Below, piece after piece: positions 63,762 through 64,000 of a stretch of 64,000 nucleotides of DNA; the stretch's first letter is position 1; every line of letters begins with the position of its first letter. The notes under the pieces are model-generated. The model saw only the letters and a program-made list of their open reading frames with translations. It was not told where the DNA came from and searched no databases. Source of the stretch: Anaerococcus nagyae. GTDB taxonomy: Bacteria > Bacillota > Clostridia > Tissierellales > Peptoniphilaceae. Where the stretch lies: contig NZ_JAGGLS010000001.1 in assembly GCF_017874535.1 (NCBI RefSeq), positions 186,001 to 250,000 on the forward strand, written 5' to 3'. Position numbers and translations under genes: made by a program.

Positions 63762-64000
63762 ATGAAAAATATTTTGGAAACAAAAAACTTAACAAAACAA
63801 TACGGAGATTTTAAAGCTCTTGATGAAGTGTCTATCAATATTCATAAAGGTGAAGTTTATGGACTTTTAGGTCCAAATGGGGCTGGTAAATCGACTCTAC
63901 TTAAACAGATAACACAAATAATAAAGCCAAGCTCTGGAGAAATTTTTTATAAAGAGCATCCTATCTGCCAAAAAGATCTCTCTGAAATAGGAGCAATTAT
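63762..64000 (+). CDS. ABC transporter ATP-binding protein, N-terminal part
   Basis: The first 79 residues are in the window. 'TKQYGDFKALDEVSINIHKG' is followed by Walker A GPNGAGKST (about residues 38-46) and 'KQITQIIKPSSGEIFYK'. The style fits bacitracin/lantibiotic-resistance or ABC-2-type exporters (BcrA/NatA-like), but the part that would decide this lies beyond the window. Starts with a strong AGGAGG site, divergent from the S10 operon. Confidence 0.85.
   Translation, partial: MKNILETKNLTKQYGDFKALDEVSINIHKGEVYGLLGPNGAGKSTLLKQITQIIKPSSGEIFYKEHPICQKDLSEIGAI

Overview
This AT-rich window reads as a chromosomal segment of a low-GC Gram-positive anaerobe, most likely a Gram-positive anaerobic coccus of the Peptoniphilaceae (Anaerococcus-like). 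The placement is an inference from codon bias, protein style and gene set (zinc-type S14, CarD, RNase H with a viroplasmin domain, VKTGI-type wall-anchor tails, ECF vitamin transporters). No 16S gene is present to confirm it.

Left end (1-5,600): the tail of a TelA-like gene, a stand-alone FakA C-terminal-type domain, two secreted EF-hand-like surface proteins, then (minus strand) an S41 peptidase. At 5,595-8,122 lies the tRNA t6A operon tsaE-tsaB-rimI-tsaD. Next to it is a second intact tsaE (8,705-9,163) with duplicated upstream DNA. Two tiny membrane-peptide genes and an ABC exporter pair are interleaved with the tsaE copies. RibU follows under an FMN riboswitch.

Bacteriocin region (12,390-18,027): a lactococcin-972-type bacteriocin precursor, its large ABC permease, its ATPase, a membrane-anchored accessory protein, and two regulators (XRE-TPR and an orphan winged-helix response-regulator-like protein). 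A palindromic operator-like site lies just downstream of the bacteriocin -10 box.

Central region (18,300-48,600): a nested-hairpin intergenic element; the carD-yacL-ispD-ispF-metK-mreB-gpmA cluster; a GntR-controlled ABC exporter; ThiT and ThiC under two TPP riboswitches with different output devices; a polysaccharide pair (EpsG, Wzz-like) with an SH3 lipoprotein that seems to use a non-AUG start; alanine dehydrogenase; a metal ABC importer with a DtxR-type regulator and a DtxR-like box; a cation/proton antiporter downstream of a fluoride riboswitch; and an amylase-deoC-RNase H operon headed by a SpoIIE-type phosphatase.

Right end (48,675-63,329, minus strand): the contiguous S10-spc-alpha ribosomal superoperon from rpsJ to rplQ, including secY, adk, infA and rpoA. 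map is missing between adk and infA. Three 123-bp direct repeats are inserted between infA and rpmJ. A new plus-strand ABC transporter gene starts at 63,762 and runs off the window.

Most of the window is ordinary housekeeping. The most notable items are the bacteriocin locus, the fluoride-riboswitch antiporter, the duplicated tsaE block with hidden small ORFs, the repeat array inside the ribosomal operon, and unidentified structured intergenic elements at 18.9-19.1 kb and 31.3-31.55 kb.
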